Source: Typhlomys cinereus (taxonomy: Eukaryota; Chordata; Mammalia; Rodentia; Platacanthomyidae). Taken from it: a DNA stretch of 64,000 nucleotides. The position numbers and the translations under genes were made by a program. The stretch is taken from contig JALPQD010000225.1 in the NCBI GenBank assembly GCA_023101885.1, positions 2,604,001 through 2,668,000 of the forward strand. The letters are read 5' to 3'. The notes below the pieces were generated by a model, which worked only from the letters and a program-made list of their open reading frames with translations, searched no databases and was not told where the DNA came from. Below are positions 47,155 to 59,141 of this stretch, piece by piece; the stretch's first letter is position 1, and each line of letters starts with the position of its first letter.

Positions 47155-47932
47155 TCTTGAAGGTGAGGAAAATAGTATCTAAATGTATTGTGAAATATAA
47201 ACTAAATGAACTGGTGAATTTCATGTCAGACTGAGGGAAGCAGTGGAAATGTGACTACCACGATGGTAAGTGTGGGCACAGAGTTCTTTACAGAGCCATC
47301 TGGCTGCCTACTTAGGTTCCAGTACCCTACTTGTATCCTACTGGACGCATGCAGACACAGTGCTGTGCATCTTGGGATCATCTAAACATATATCTGAAAG
47401 ACTACTGGTAGCCTCTCCTTTCCGGCTGGTAGAATCAAGAGTGAGTTGGGTGGTCCTGGAAGGATTTGACCCCCTGAAAGTGATCGGTTCACAGAAGTAT
47501 CTCACCATTGCAGGTGTCTTCCAGGCTTCCTGTTCCCTCAGGATATGGCTGCCTGATTTCCCAGTGAGTCCTAGCATTCCTAATGTAGACACTCTCCCAC
47601 TCTCCCCTAAAGAGTCTTGCATTTTTCTTTGCATAGACATGGTTTCCTGTTCTCAATTCCCTGTGGAGTCTTTAACATTGCTCATAGCAAAGCTTTGAAA
47701 TAATCAACATTTTTGGCACTTACTCGTGCTCGTGCATTTAGTAGCACAGCCTTGAAGATAATCCATCTGTCTTATGCATACTATGTGTTTGTGGCATCAC
47801 TCCACATGGGTCATGGAGATTTTTTTTTTTGGAAAGGTGAGTTCATCTTTGCCACTCATCATATCCACAAGTCCCTTCCATAGTTCTCACTGTTGTTAAA
47901 AATAACTCCTCTCCATGGACTCTGTTGTTCAC
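45801..47932. other. No gene seen; short repeats only
   Basis: Contains a possible LTR 3' remnant near 46000-46300, a 17-A run at about 46652-46669 that could be the tail of a small retrocopy, and a (GTTTT)n tract. The 142-aa frame at 47270-47698 has no motif and is covered by a 100-aa antisense frame. Confidence 0.4.
47112..47154 (+). repeat. (GTTTT)n pentanucleotide repeat
   Basis: A run of T followed by about six GTTTT units. Confidence 0.95.
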
Positions 47933-48543
47933 ATATAGGCAGTTACACAGCAGCCATGCTGGAACCATCTCTGAAGGTCTTGGACAATCATTCCCCATGG
48001 TTGCATTACCCTAAAGGAACACACTGTTTGTCAATTCCCCCCAACCTTTTGTTCATGAAAGGATGTGGAGATTAGTTCTCCACTGTAGCTAAACCCTACC
48101 ATGACTACCATGAGCTCAGCACGAGGTCAACTGGGTTGGGGCCCATTATAAATTTATCAATGAGACGTAGAGGACCAAAGCTCCAATCAGGTTTATAGAA
48201 ACTGGAACTTATCAATGAGGAAAAGCCATTTCTTCCAGGTTTGTCTAAGTGTGTAAATATACCTGACCCTGGCTGCCATCTTTGGCACCTCCCTCTCATG
48301 GCACTCCATGCCTAGAGTCTGCGAGTTCTTTTCAAGCTCTTTGCCCATCATGGATGCCATGCCTGGAGTCCATGAGCTCTCTAGGGTGCCCTGACCCTTC
48401 CTGGTACTCCATGTCTGGAGTCCATGAGCTTCGTTCTTTCTCTCCTCTAATAAACTCTGCCTTAATCCTCTACAGTGTTCTGGTTTCAATCTCAAACACA
48501 AGAACCTGGATTCATACAGACCCCAGGAGAGTGATCAGCAACA
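47933..48543 (+). mobile_element. LTR of family A, copy 3
   Basis: TGTTG start and CAGCAACA end, 611 bp. It shares with copies 1 and 2 the CCCCCCAACCTTTTGTTC block, CAACTGGGTTGGGGCCCAT, the CCAATCAGGTTTATAGAA block and ACCTGACCCTGGCTG. Polyadenylation signal AATAAA at 48449-48454. Three ~51-bp tandem units lie just before it (48306, 48357, 48409). No clear target duplication. Confidence 0.72.
48306..48440 (+). repeat. ~51-bp tandem repeat inside the LTR
   Basis: Units start CCATGCCTAGAG, CCATGCCTGGAG and CCATGTCTGGAG. The phrase TGGAGTCCATGAGCT recurs, and CATGGACTCCA/TGGAGTCCATG are mutual complements. Confidence 0.75.
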
Positions 48544-48892
48544 ATGTAACATGCACAGTACAAAATAATCCACACAAGCTGCTGCTATTAGAGAAATGGC
48601 CTGCAAGCTCAGACAGCAGCACCTGGCCTCCCAATCACACAGGGCCCATGGGAGATAGATTCAGAACCAGACCTCAGACTGGACATCTGAAATCTGAAAC
48701 TGACCTCTGACTGGAAACCCCTCCAAGAATGTTAATAGGATAACTCTTAGCCCTTTGGGACTGAACCAACAGGTCAAACCAAAGTCCCTTTCCCCTGCAC
48801 TCCAACTGTTAAAAGCACATCCTGACTCCAAATCAGTAGCAATTTCCATCTGGCAGGGAAAACTGCTACTCCCACACTGGAGTTTGGAGGAG
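48544..48892. other. Unassigned DNA between two LTRs
   Basis: Could be retroviral internal sequence belonging to the LTR on the left, but no coding motif, primer site or polypurine tract is evident. Confidence 0.3.
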
Positions 48893-48897
48893 CTTAC

Positions 48898-49507
48898 TGT
48901 TGTGCCCAGATTTTTGAAGCCCAAGAGACCACCACGGAATTGACATCGATGCAAACACACAAGGGACTTTATTATTCAAAGCAAGCTCAAGCTCGGACCC
49001 CCTTTGTCCAATAACCCAGCAGATCATGAATGAGAGAGAGCCAAGAGTCTTTGTTTAACAAGATTTTATAGTGGTTACTTCTAGGGGGTAGGGGCTTCTA
49101 ACCTAGCAGATACATGATTGGATAAATAGAAGCAAAAATAGTGTTGCCCAGTGGAGATTGGTCAGCTCTGACCACCAGCAGTTTCTAATACCTCCTATAT
49201 TACTTATGATCTTTGAAATTTTCCGAGCAGCTAGTGGCTGGCTTCTGATTGGACAGTTCCACCTGCTCGGTTTATAATCTTTACACACTATCATACAAGG
49301 CTGTCCTCCCAGCTAGTGGGGGCTCCAGAGTGCAAAGTATTCTCTAATTTGGAACCGACTGTCTGTGGCTAGTATCGCGTATGCAGTTGGGTCAGATAGT
49401 CTATGTATAGCATCTGACATGTCCAGTGTTTTATGGCATGGACAAATGAACAAGTACAAAATGGGAACAGATATATAAAATGGCATTTCTTATGTTCAGG
49501 TCCCACA
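48898..49507 (-). mobile_element. Solo LTR, minus strand, with 5-bp target duplication
   Basis: Minus strand: starts TGTGGGACCTGAAC and ends GGGCACAACA. It has a TATA box (CTATAAAA, complement of 49064-49071) and a polyadenylation signal AATAAAGTCCC (complement of 48968-48973), with about 70 bp of U5. Flanked by CTTAC at 48893-48897 and 49508-49512. All parts of an LTR are in the correct order and there is no internal region, so it is a solo LTR left by recombination. Confidence 0.92.
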
Positions 49508-49512
49508 CTTAC

Positions 49513-50639
49513 CAATTAAACTTCAGTCTCATGGACGAAGCTTGGGTTCATGTTCTATCTCCATTCCTCTCCCCCTTATTCTTCTCTTTTCTAAAGGAAC
49601 TTTTCTGAAGGAACTTTCCTCTGAAACAAAAGCACGAGCTTCCACCCCGAGGATGTTCTTGATGGACAACACAGCCATGATGCTACAGACGCTCAAGCTT
49701 GGTGCCACATCTTTTCTGACTCTCATCCTCTCTTCACATGCTTGATCCCAGAAGTGGCAAATTAAACTAATGGCTCAGATGATACGTCCAGCCAGCAGAT
49801 GGCCAGAAGGGTATAATAATGTATTTTGGACACATTGCTAAAAAGAGGAAGATAAAACATGAGAATCTTAAATCCTGATGCCTCTTCAGTCATTTTGAGC
49901 TGCCTAGCTCTGAGACTTACTAATCTTGAAAGTCTGGTGTCTTGTGAGGCTGCTCATAAAGAAAGTCATCTCATTCTGTGCCTGCCCTAGACAGACAGTC
50001 CTTTCTACACAGAGCCACTGCCTAGTTCACTGCTTGCTGGAGGCATTCATCAGTACAGATTCTACCCCTTTTTCAGCACCCCACAGACCTAGTGGTGCCT
50101 TCTGTAAGAACAAAACAAAGCCAGAGCCACAGAAAGTGGACACCTGGGCTTACACAGGATGTGGGAGCCAGGGGACGCCTGGGGGAGCCAGGTCTTCTCT
50201 TGCTGAGCTGCTTCATTAAATAATTCATTTAACTACTCCAGCCAAGACCCTGGTGCTACATAATTACTTGCTTGCTTGCTTCTTTCTCTTTTCAACTTTC
50301 TTTTAATTGAGAATCCAAGCCAGGCATGTTATAGCCTGGGAAGTCAGATTGCTTGGAGACATCTTCTGACTCATTAGTGTCCAGCCTCTGAAAAAATGAA
50401 TGAAAGCTGGAGAAAAAGATGCAGGAGTAAACAAATACAAGGAAAAACAGAGGAAGAATTAGATTTGTTAAAATATATAACGAGGGAAACAATGCTTAAA
50501 AGTACAACTCAGTTTTTTCTGCTTTATAAGCAAAGCAATAAACCACCGCCGTACAAAGGCTAGGGTCTGAGTGCAAAGAAAGCAGATCACATGCAAGTGT
50601 CGTTAAGGCACAGTGAAGAGACAGCCTGTGAACCATTGG
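49513..50639. other. No gene seen
   Basis: Unassigned. Overlapping sense/antisense frames at 49529-49745 have no recognised domain. The stretch 49926-50219 (97 aa open) is relatively GC-rich but without exon evidence. Confidence 0.35.
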
Positions 50640-51245
50640 GGATATGAGACAAACTGAAGAGTCTACAATCTGTGGCTTAAGAATGAGTTCTACTTCCACC
50701 AGACCTAAACCAGTCATTCTCCTGAGCAAGGATCTCAGGAGAAACAATTACATAGACAAAGAATGATTGAGACAGGAGCCAGACAAGAGAAGGACCTGTA
50801 GTTGTGTCCACTGGAGAGCCACATGTACTTCTACAGATGTCTAAACTCCTATTAGCACAAGAACCCCCAAAAGAGACCCACAGATGCAGAGAGACATGAG
50901 AGAAGGTGGGACATGATTGTATTAGTTAACAGAAAAGAGGGTGGGAAAAAAAGGGGTTGATTAAGGAGGAGGTGAGGGAGAAAGACATAAGTCATTTGGC
51001 TTGCACATGTAACTTTTATAGAATAAAGAAAAAAAAATAAAGAAGAACTCGGTGACTCTTGCTAGTATAGGCATTTCCTGAAGAGCCCTGTGGTCCACAA
51101 ATAAAGAGAGACATGAGAGCAGGAGTGACCTAGCTGGATTAGAAGAGAGAACAGAAGAGAGAGTAGGAGAAGAAGGGATGGGGGCAAGGACATATACTCA
51201 TCTGTTGTATATGAAAATTTCAAAGACTCTAGAAAAAAACTGAAA
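50640..51245 (+). mobile_element. Probable old L1 3' UTR remnants (two ends)
   Basis: Two purine-rich, A-tailed segments (50640-51035, ending AATAAAGAAAAAAAAATAAA; and 51050-51245). Wording such as GAGAGACATGAGAGAAGGTG resembles old L1 3' UTR ends. Assignment is tentative. Confidence 0.4.
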
Positions 51246-52740
51246 AGAATGGGCAAAAGGCCATCGGAGCAATTTAAGTCTGAAACAGGTGCTGTGGAGT
51301 GAGATGATGATATGACTTAAATCCAGACTAGCAGAGTTCTTAAATCAACCACAGTCAGCAGCAATGCCCAGCAGTGACTAAAGCCAGTACACCTGGATAC
51401 ACCACTGTTCTGTGCTATGTGCCATATTGGAGCCCTCGAAACATCCTCAAGCTATTCACTCCCAAAACAATAATACCATCTAAGAACATTTAGAAGTAAA
51501 AGCTTGATGTATAACAACTAGAACTCAATGACCCAGTTCAGTCTCCTTACTGATCTTTAGAGGTTCATAAACCTCTGTACATCATTACACGTTGTCCCTG
51601 ATCTTCCAGGCTCCATGTGCTCAGCTAGAAAAAAGAGCTTGGAGAGAAACTGAAGACAGAAACTGGGTGGAGGGTAAATACCCTCCTTCTTACACAGAAG
51701 AGAGCTGGTGTAGAGACCACCCTTCCCAGAGCCCTCTCCAGCCCAGTGTCCTTCAGGTGAGTCAGGCAGGCCCAAAATTCTTTCTGATGGCCTGGCCTGT
51801 GCCCTGGAGATCCTTCCCAAGAGTTTTATGTGAACAACTCTCAGAGACGACCATGGTACAATAAAAGTACAGACTCAAAGGAAGAGCAGAATGGTTCACA
51901 AAATGTTAAAGCTCCCTCTCCATCGACCTGCTCATTGCTCACGCCTTCTGTCTAGTGATACAGTGGTCATAGGCATGTTTGTCTGTGTTATCAAATGCTC
52001 CCTGCTATCAAAGATGAGGGGTGATTAGATCCCAAGCTCTTCTCTCAGTGTTTTTGACACATTTTATTATGACTAAACTATGAGTTTATGTGGAGCAAAT
52101 TTTTCTCCCTGTTTGATGTTTAATGTCTTAATGTTCAATCTAGACATGTGTTGATTTCTTTCTAACTAAGTCATTGTGACTAGTACTGGTAAATTAAAAA
52201 TGAAACTGGAAACCATGGTTTAGATCAACCTCAGGCAGAGCTGCCCATAAAAAAAAAAAAACAAGCAAGACTTAAGTCCTTCCAACGTTACCCAATAACA
52301 AACAAAATTCCAATCATGTGCACTACGTCCTGTCGGTGAGCTTCAGAAACATCACACCAAACAGCTGTAATCCAATCACCCTGACCAGGTCTGCTTACCC
52401 TAAAAAGAATGCCAATGGGAAGCTTTGTGAGCTATGCCACCCAGCATTGGTACAAGAGGAATAGTTACCACTAGCTTGGGGTATTAGCCTCTGAATTACA
52501 CTTTAATGCACAGCAAAGTTTTATAGTTAAATCTGAGCCAGTGTTTTCAATATTACTTCTCCCTTTCCACTGTCCAACATTTTTCTTCCAATTTCCGTCA
52601 ACTGCCTTCTGTATTGTGACACAACAGTAATATTCTGTGTAATGATCATGATTAACTCTTAGCATTGCTCACACTAAGCAACAACTAAACACCTGTTTTT
52701 CATAGTCAGTAGCCTTTTCTCTCTCTTTCTGTAATCTCTT
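51246..52740. other. No gene seen
   Basis: About 1.5 kb unassigned; may be unique host DNA. Frames at 51557-51864 overlap on opposite strands. Confidence 0.35.
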
Positions 52741-52746
52741 TTTTTC

Positions 52747-52747
<1 letters not shown>

Positions 52748-52794
<47 letters not shown>
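52748..52794 (+). repeat. (TG)n microsatellite
   Basis: About 23 uninterrupted GT units. Confidence 0.97.
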
Positions 52795-52795
<1 letters not shown>

Positions 52796-52939
52796 TTTGT
52801 GCATATATAAGCCCATGCCTTTTGTTCTTAGGGATTCTCTATCTTAAAATTTCCTACTTGTGAAAAGAAGGATTCTTCCTATCCTAAACAAGGATGTCCT
52901 CCATACTTGTGTTGGTAACACAGTATAGCTGTTGGTTTA

Positions 52940-53372
52940 AGATGTGAATATGAGAATTCAGACATGAGCTTTTAGGCACACCTATGAAGAATTATTTACT
53001 AAAGACAAGCCTCTCAGCAAGTTTGTATATTACCTAGTTGATATGGGAACACCCAGGCCATAAGTAGTGGGAACATTCCCTGGGCAAGTAGATAAAATGG
53101 AGAGAGGAACTAATCGAAATTTAACAGATTGGCAAGATGAAAGTTATTCTTTGCTCTTTGCCCTTCTCTCAGTCTCTCTTCCATCATATACCTGTGTCTC
53201 TCCTGCCATGATGGATAACAGTCATTTAGAATTGTGAGCATGAATAAAAATCCCCTTGTTCTTGGGGGAAAAAATCCCCTTGTTCTTTGGGGAAAAAAAA
53301 TCCTCCTGTTCTAAGTCATTTGGGTCATGTGTTCGTTCCAGCAACAGGAATATGAAAGCAAGACAATCCAGT
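52940..53372 (+). mobile_element. ERVL/MaLR-like LTR with a triplicated 3' segment
   Basis: GGCACACCTATGAAGAATTA, then GATATGGGAACACCCAGGCC and CATAAGTAGTGGGAAC-like blocks. It has a GAGCATGAATAAAAATCCCC signal region and ends GTCATGTGTTCGTTCCAGCA. The signal region is present three times in tandem (53251-53313). Limits approximate. Confidence 0.65.
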
Positions 53373-54019
53373 ATCTGACAAGAAGGTTATTGCTATGAGA
53401 TTAAAACCCCTGGGATCCAGCCATCTTCTCTGATGATACCCTACATTTCACAGCATGTTTTTCAGCTGCATCCTGGGGTTTCCATTAAGTGGACTCCGAC
53501 TATTTCTACATTTCTCCTTCCGCATTCTCTCTGCTGTAGTAGTTTTCTCCCAGCTTGTTCAAGTACTCTTTATACAACATCCTGGAAAAAGCTATAAACT
53601 TTCTGAGACTTCACCATATCTAAAAACGTCTTTAATGTTCTCACACTTAATCGACTGAACAGCTGGCCGGAAATTTGAAGTTGCAGTTAATCTTTTCCAC
53701 ACCTAAGAGCGGATGGTTCCATCACCTTCTGTCTGGAGTGACTAAGAGGCAAGTCTGAAGCCAGCATAATTGGTTTCTTTCTACTGCAACTTTATAGGTG
53801 TCAGCTTCCTCTTACTTCACAAGATTTCTATAAATTTAACAATCTCTTTTTACTTTTAAAAGCAGTGCTGTCCTTTGGCTCCAGAAACTCACCTGTCACT
53901 ACATAGATAATTCCCTTCTTAATCCTTCCCTTAGCAACATCCAACATAAATCCAGAAATACAGTATGAACCATGTATATGAATGGCATACATATTTTAAA
54001 ATTTTCATTTTCTTCTTTC
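53373..54019. other. No gene seen; possible ancient L1 piece
   Basis: 53610-53700 (ACGTCTTTAATGTTCTCACA) faintly resembles antisense ancient L1. Otherwise unassigned. Confidence 0.3.
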
Positions 54020-54118
54020 TTCTTTTGATTTGTGGAAATAGAGTCTTTTTGTGTGGCTCAGGATGCTCTCATACTCGAGATTCCACTACCCGGTGTAGGG
54101 ATTACAAGCATGTTGCTG
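54020..54118 (-). mobile_element. B1 SINE, diverged
   Basis: The plus strand shows GAGTCTTTTTGTGTGGCTCA, GGATGCTCTCATACTCGAGA and GTAGGGATTACAAGC, the complement of B1. Confidence 0.72.
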
Positions 54119-54827
54119 GGTTTTGTGCTATCTGCCACATAAAAAAGTGAAAATAACTGTAATAATATTTTATTTGATATTTTAGTTTATATTATCATCC
54201 AAAATATTAATCAATATTTCCTATGGAATATTATTGTGTAACTGCTCAATATTTGGTGCATATCTGATAAGCATAGTATACCTGCTTTGGACTACCCACA
54301 TACATTGTTGTTGTTGTTTTCCTGGTGTTCATATTACTCACATGTTACTCAATGGCTGTAACATTGGGCAGTACAGATACATAGTATGCAACTTTATATC
54401 ATGTTTTATACTTATCTTTCTTCTCCATCAGAGCAACAAATCAGAACATCTTCTAAACATCCTACTGGCTTAATTTTATAATTGCTTCTGTTGTGTTGTA
54501 ATTTTTAATTTAAAAACGTGTATGTCATCTCCCACACCTGTGGGCACTGATTTTGTTCTGCTTTAAGTTTCTAATGTTTCGTTTCTTTCCTGGAGACAGA
54601 TTTTGCATTTATTTCCTGGGACTTTCAGATGTCTGGTGATATTTGTATATTTATGTTTACATTTTAAAGTAAAGGACTCAGTTGCTTAATGCAAACAGGT
54701 CATGTGGATTTCTTAAAATTGACATTCACGAGTCTGCAGGAATCAGTTGTTGGACTAGGACCATGAAATTCTCCAGGAGCAGTTCTTGTGTGGGCTTTGG
54801 CAGCTCTACTTTCCAGTGTGTGTGTGT

Positions 54828-54875
<48 letters not shown>

Positions 54876-55184
54876 TGTTGTTTGAGGAAGGACTAAATGT
54901 AAACTCCCTATCTCTCTGTATATTTAGAGTGGAGGGTTACTAGGAATGAAAAGTTATTAACTCACAACTCTTCCAAACTTGGACTTGCTATGAATTCCCC
55001 ATGATCTTATTTTCTCTTCACTCCTAACAAAGTTGACTCACAATCTCTTTATTTGTGACCAGCTTCAGCTATATTTGGTTTATCAATGTGTTTTCTACTT
55101 TGAGAATATTACTAGAACATTTCATCCATTAATAATTAAACAGCTGTGTGATTAACTTCAATTGTTAACTAAAACAATAAATAT
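54119..55184. other. No gene seen
   Basis: AT-rich unassigned DNA, with a TG microsatellite at 54815-54873. Confidence 0.4.
54815..54873 (+). repeat. (TG)n microsatellite
   Basis: GT repeat with one GA interruption near 54832. Confidence 0.97.
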
Positions 55185-55755
55185 TTAGGCCTTAATGAGG
55201 CACACCTGTGGATATACCCATGAAGGTATTTCCAAAGAGGGTAAACCATAGATAACCCCCAGAAAAACTCCCTCAGAATGTGGGTGCCACCATCTTTTGG
55301 ACTGGGAATCCAGGCTGAAAAAAAAAGAGGGCATGATAAAATGGCTCAATAGGTAAAAGCAATTGCCCTGAAATTCTGATGGCCAGAGTTCAATCCCTAT
55401 AATCTATGTGAGGTCAGATGGAGAGAATCAATTCACAAAATTCTCTGTCCTCATTGACAAACTGGTACCCACCATCACATATGTGCACATCATACATATA
55501 CAACCACACACAATCTTAATAAATTAATTTAATTAAAAGAGAGTAAAGGAAAAGTCCAGCTGAACATTCCTTTTATCTGCCTCCTGATGGAGACCTTAGC
55601 AAGCAGTCCTCTGCCCCTATGGGCATGATCTGGTCCCACCATTGTGCCTGCCCTCCCATGATGCATTATGAACCAAAACAAGCTTTTCCTCCCTTAAATT
55701 GTTTCTTGTCAGGTATTTGTTCACATTTGAGAAAAGCAACTAATAACAGCAGTCA
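55185..55755 (+). mobile_element. ERVL/MaLR-like LTR split by a SINE
   Basis: Left part 55185-55335 (CTTAATGAGGCACACCTGTG) and right part 55546-55755 (GAACCAAAACAAGCTTTTCC, then CTTAAATTGTTTCTTGTCAG and GAAAAGCAACTAATAAC) together resemble the LTR at 52940. A SINE separates them. Confidence 0.6.
55336..55545 (+). mobile_element. Diverged B2-superfamily SINE
   Basis: Head ATGATAAAATGGCTCAATAG then GTAAAAGCAATTGCC (A box) and AGAGTTCAATCCC (B box). The CA-rich 3' part ends AATCTTAATAAATTAA with an A-rich tail. Flanking copies of AAAGAG (55322, 55538) are weak. Confidence 0.78.
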
Positions 55756-56075
55756 TGTACACACATTCGTTTTCACTATCATGGGTTATCTGGGCTTAGG
55801 GGTTCCAAGAGGAAGTATTCAAGGTGAGGTACTAATGCAAATATTTTACTAGAAGAGTAACCCTGGAGGAGAAAATGGGCAGCCAGATTAGCTCAGAAAA
55901 AGACATTCTTGCTGGCTCAGTTCAGCTTAATATCTGGGAAGCACCAAGCAGCCATTGACCCTTTACCACAGTTACAACAGCTGAGCAAACACCTTTATGC
56001 TCCAGCTGATCTGGGAAGATTGCCTGCAGCTATCACTTCATGGGGCTACGTCAGGTTTAAAAACCTTTTTTCTGA
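55756..56075. other. No gene seen
   Basis: Unassigned; the 87-aa frame at 55909-56172 runs into the ID element. Confidence 0.4.
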
Positions 56076-56162
56076 GTGTTGGAGATTTATCTCCGTGGCA
56101 GAGCATTTGTCTAGCCAGCTCAAGGTCCTGAATTTGGTCCCCAGCATGGAAAAACAAATTCT
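56076..56162 (+). mobile_element. ID SINE, diverged
   Basis: GTTGGAGATTTATCTCCGTG, then GCAGAGCATTTGTCTAGCC and TTTGGTCCCCAGCATGG follow the ID consensus order, with an A-rich tail. Confidence 0.85.
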
Positions 56163-57625
56163 ATTATTTTAATGTAGGAAGATGGATATATGTGTTCAGT
56201 GTTCCATCTTGAACCAGCTGTTCCTTGTATTGCTTTGGAACACTTTGTTCTTACCAAGAAAAGAAATGTCCTTGCATAACATGCATAAAACTATTTCTTA
56301 CTCAGGGAAAAAAAAATCCAAATTTCCAAATGCCCCAATTCTTTTGGGAGAGAACATGATGGCAGTACAGTATCAACAGAAAGTACTGAACTTTTCCAAT
56401 ATCTGATGCCATTAAGTCCATGCCACTCTCTTTGTTTATTAACAGAGGAGCAAACTAGGCTCAGGCAGAAGAATCCTGCTGAGAAAATGCACTGGTACCA
56501 GCTCTTATATTATCTTGTTCAACACCATGTATCGGCCTCTTTAAAATAAGTGACTAATTTAATAACCAGCACATGAGCTAAAAATGAGAGAAAAAAAGCT
56601 ATTTCCATGGCACAAGAGGTGTACCCTACATGACCCAATGAAAAAAATGAAAACAGGACAAAAACTGATCCCAAGCCTTATGATATGAGTTTAAATATAA
56701 GTTTTAATATGTAAGTTAAAAATAAGTTGAATTTCCAAAATAAATTATGAATTATTTTCTTTTGTGTTATAATTTTTAAAATTCTAAGGGATCAATTGAT
56801 TTTTCTAGAGAAAAATAACTAGTGAGCACTAAAGCTTTAACTAGTATATACTTCATCTACTACTGGAGTTAATCAGGCTAATTCTAGCCATTGCAGTCCC
56901 AAGAGTGGGTTGCATTCTTATGATTAGCACGCACTAAGAGCTCTGAAAGACGTTTGATGTCCATTGGATTTAGTTAGGTGCAGACAGAACATCAAGTTCA
57001 GTCAGTTCATTTCAAGTTTGTTATTAATGAAGTAATGCTGGGTCACTACAGAGTTAAGAGGAGGGCAGCCTAATGATCCACATCTGTCCAAACAGTTAAC
57101 TATAGTCTACTAACTAAACTGAAGAAAGGCTCAGCCACTGCCATCCGTATTCCAGGAGGTGTATGGTGGGGAGAATACTAAGATTGCCATTCATTTTCTC
57201 CATTAATTAGCAAATACAGACTCTCAAACAGTGCAGGTAGGTCAGAACATCAGACCCTCAGTCCTAGAAGGACATTACCATTATAGGTGTTAGGAGATCA
57301 TCTCTAGAGAACTCTTCTTTGGGACATAGCTCAATTAAGAATTACATGGGCAACCCTATCACTTGCATTTGCTCCCAAGAAAATTAAGTTTTAAACATGT
57401 GAAACAAAAGCCTTTGAATCTTTTCCAGGGTTTAGACTTGAAATATTTTAAGATGAATCATTGACTCTGTCCCAGTCTATGAAGGTCTCACCCTCCTTAC
57501 ATTCTGTGCTCACTATATTTTGTACAGAGGAAGATAAATTCCCATTACAATTTCTCTGCATGATGTTGATATATTCATGACCAAAAGACTTATGGAAAAA
57601 ATGGGGTTTCATTATAAACTATGAT
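56163..57625. other. No gene seen
   Basis: About 1.5 kb AT-rich DNA with no recognised element; possible unique host sequence. Confidence 0.4.
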
Positions 57626-58099
57626 TGTTCAGCTACAGTTCTTTATCTAGTTTGGCAGGAGAGTCTAGATTAATATCTGGGGTCAAAAGAACTCACATAC
57701 CATATTCACAGAACTGCTGAGAGAGGGACAATCCTCACTTCAGACCAGCATGTCTGTCCATGTGTGTCAAGAGTGTCAGCTCACGGACCCAGCTAAAAAT
57801 GTACAGCAGTAGTTTTCATGCTCATGGAATTGACTGGTCTAACTAGCTCAGTTCAGGAGCCTAACAGCTTAGCAGTCCCAGTCTGATGCTAAAGAATGCA
57901 GAACTTTGCTAAACAAGCTTCCTCCATCTTATCCATCTACCCAGGGAATAGTCTCACATATTACAGACTGGGCCTTCCCTATCAACTAGACAATCTCCTC
58001 CAAGTTTGCTCATAGTTTAACTCAAAGATCAACTCTTTACAAATCTGTCCAGATTTCAAGCCTTCACTTGTCAATTGATACCTGTATATAACTATCACA
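57626..58099 (-). mobile_element. MaLR/ERVL-like LTR, minus orientation
   Basis: The minus strand starts TGTGATAGTTATATACAGG. The plus strand shares GAGAGAGGGACAATCCTCA and AACTAGACAATCTCC with the 621-1049 LTR. No target duplication found. Confidence 0.62.
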
Positions 58100-58713
58100 A
58101 CTACTAAAATGAAAAATTGACATTGAAACAAAAAAGAAAATCTTCAGTACTTCTCAGTCAAGAACTGTTCCAAATGTGTTGATCTGTACAGCATATTTTG
58201 ATCTTTTTGGGTACAAGAATGACTAGTAATTGCTATATACTCCAGGTTTCAGTTGCAAAAGGAAACACTGGTAATACCAGAGGTGGTTTGGGACTTCCAG
58301 GGTTTATTCTACTCATTTTCTTTCCATAAGTTCCCACAGTAAAATCAAAGAAGATTAGAAAGGTTAGTGAGTGGGAAAAGCATGAGAGACACATTGTGTC
58401 TAAAATAGGCAAAGTACAGTTTCCTGTCCCTATTCCTATTAAGCACCACTTCCCATGAGACTTTTTCTATTTTGCTGATTCTATCACATTTTAACAGTGA
58501 GTCCATGCTGATGGTGACAACTGAAAACTTCACAATTTCTGGCCTTTGGGGAAAATACTGGATCAATAGACATAACCGCTAATTCTATATTATATCATTC
58601 AAAACCAGACATAGATAAGTTAGCTACATCTCAAGGTGCACGCTGTTGGCCAACCACTGAGCCCATCGAGGCTTGTGCATCACAACCTACATCAAAATAT
58701 TCTTCTCACTGTC
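58100..58713. other. No gene seen
   Basis: Unassigned AT-rich DNA up to the ERV target duplication. Confidence 0.4.
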
Positions 58714-58719
58714 ACCACC

Positions 58720-59129
58720 TGTTGCCAAATCCCCTGCCAAGCCAGCTGGGGGGAGGAGGGGGAAACAGCAGGGCCTCCAAGGCTCAAGGTGAATGGGAGA
58801 GCCGATTCCAGGGTCACCAACCAGACCCCAGGAATCAAGTGAGAAGCAAGTAGTGGACGAGTTGCCGCTGATTCAAATCCATCAAGGGTGTTTGGCTTAT
58901 ATAGGGTTGGGGTCCAATCAGGTGTCACCATCCCTTCTCCAGGCCACCAGTCATTTAACTGTTTGCTAGGTGTCCATTTCAGGGTCAGGTTAGATGGCCA
59001 TTTCCCATTGGTTGTTCATTCCTCCACATGGTTCTCCACTGGGACACGTCCGGGGCATGTCTGTACGTGTCCAGGCTTGTCAATAGCTGGAAGCCTGGAC
59101 TAGGGCCTCCCTGAATTGGTAGTGCCACA
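58720..59129 (-). repeat. 3' LTR of the ERV
   Basis: 410 bp. Shares with the 5' LTR the GGGGAGGAGGGGGAAACAG block, GATTCAAATCCATCAAGGG, TTATATAGGGTTGGGGTCC (TATA on the minus strand) and CATTGGTTGTTCAT (CCAAT). The divergence between LTRs is visible (roughly one difference per 8-10 bases by eye), so the insertion is not recent. Confidence 0.9.
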
Positions 59130-59141
59130 TTTCACCCTTTT
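59130..59141 (-). promoter_or_regulatory. Polypurine tract of the ERV
   Basis: The minus strand reads AAAAGGGTGAAA directly before the TG of the 3' LTR, the expected site for plus-strand DNA priming in retroviral replication. Confidence 0.75.

Noticed and set aside
47270..47698. 142-aa plus-strand open frame
   Set aside because: No domain, signal or repeat recognised. A 100-aa antisense frame overlaps it, and it lies in repeat-rich non-coding DNA without splice or conservation evidence.
49542..49745. 67-aa plus frame after the solo LTR as a coding exon
   Set aside because: A 65-aa antisense frame covers it. There is no recognised domain and no convincing splice acceptor; unique DNA is possible but a gene cannot be supported.
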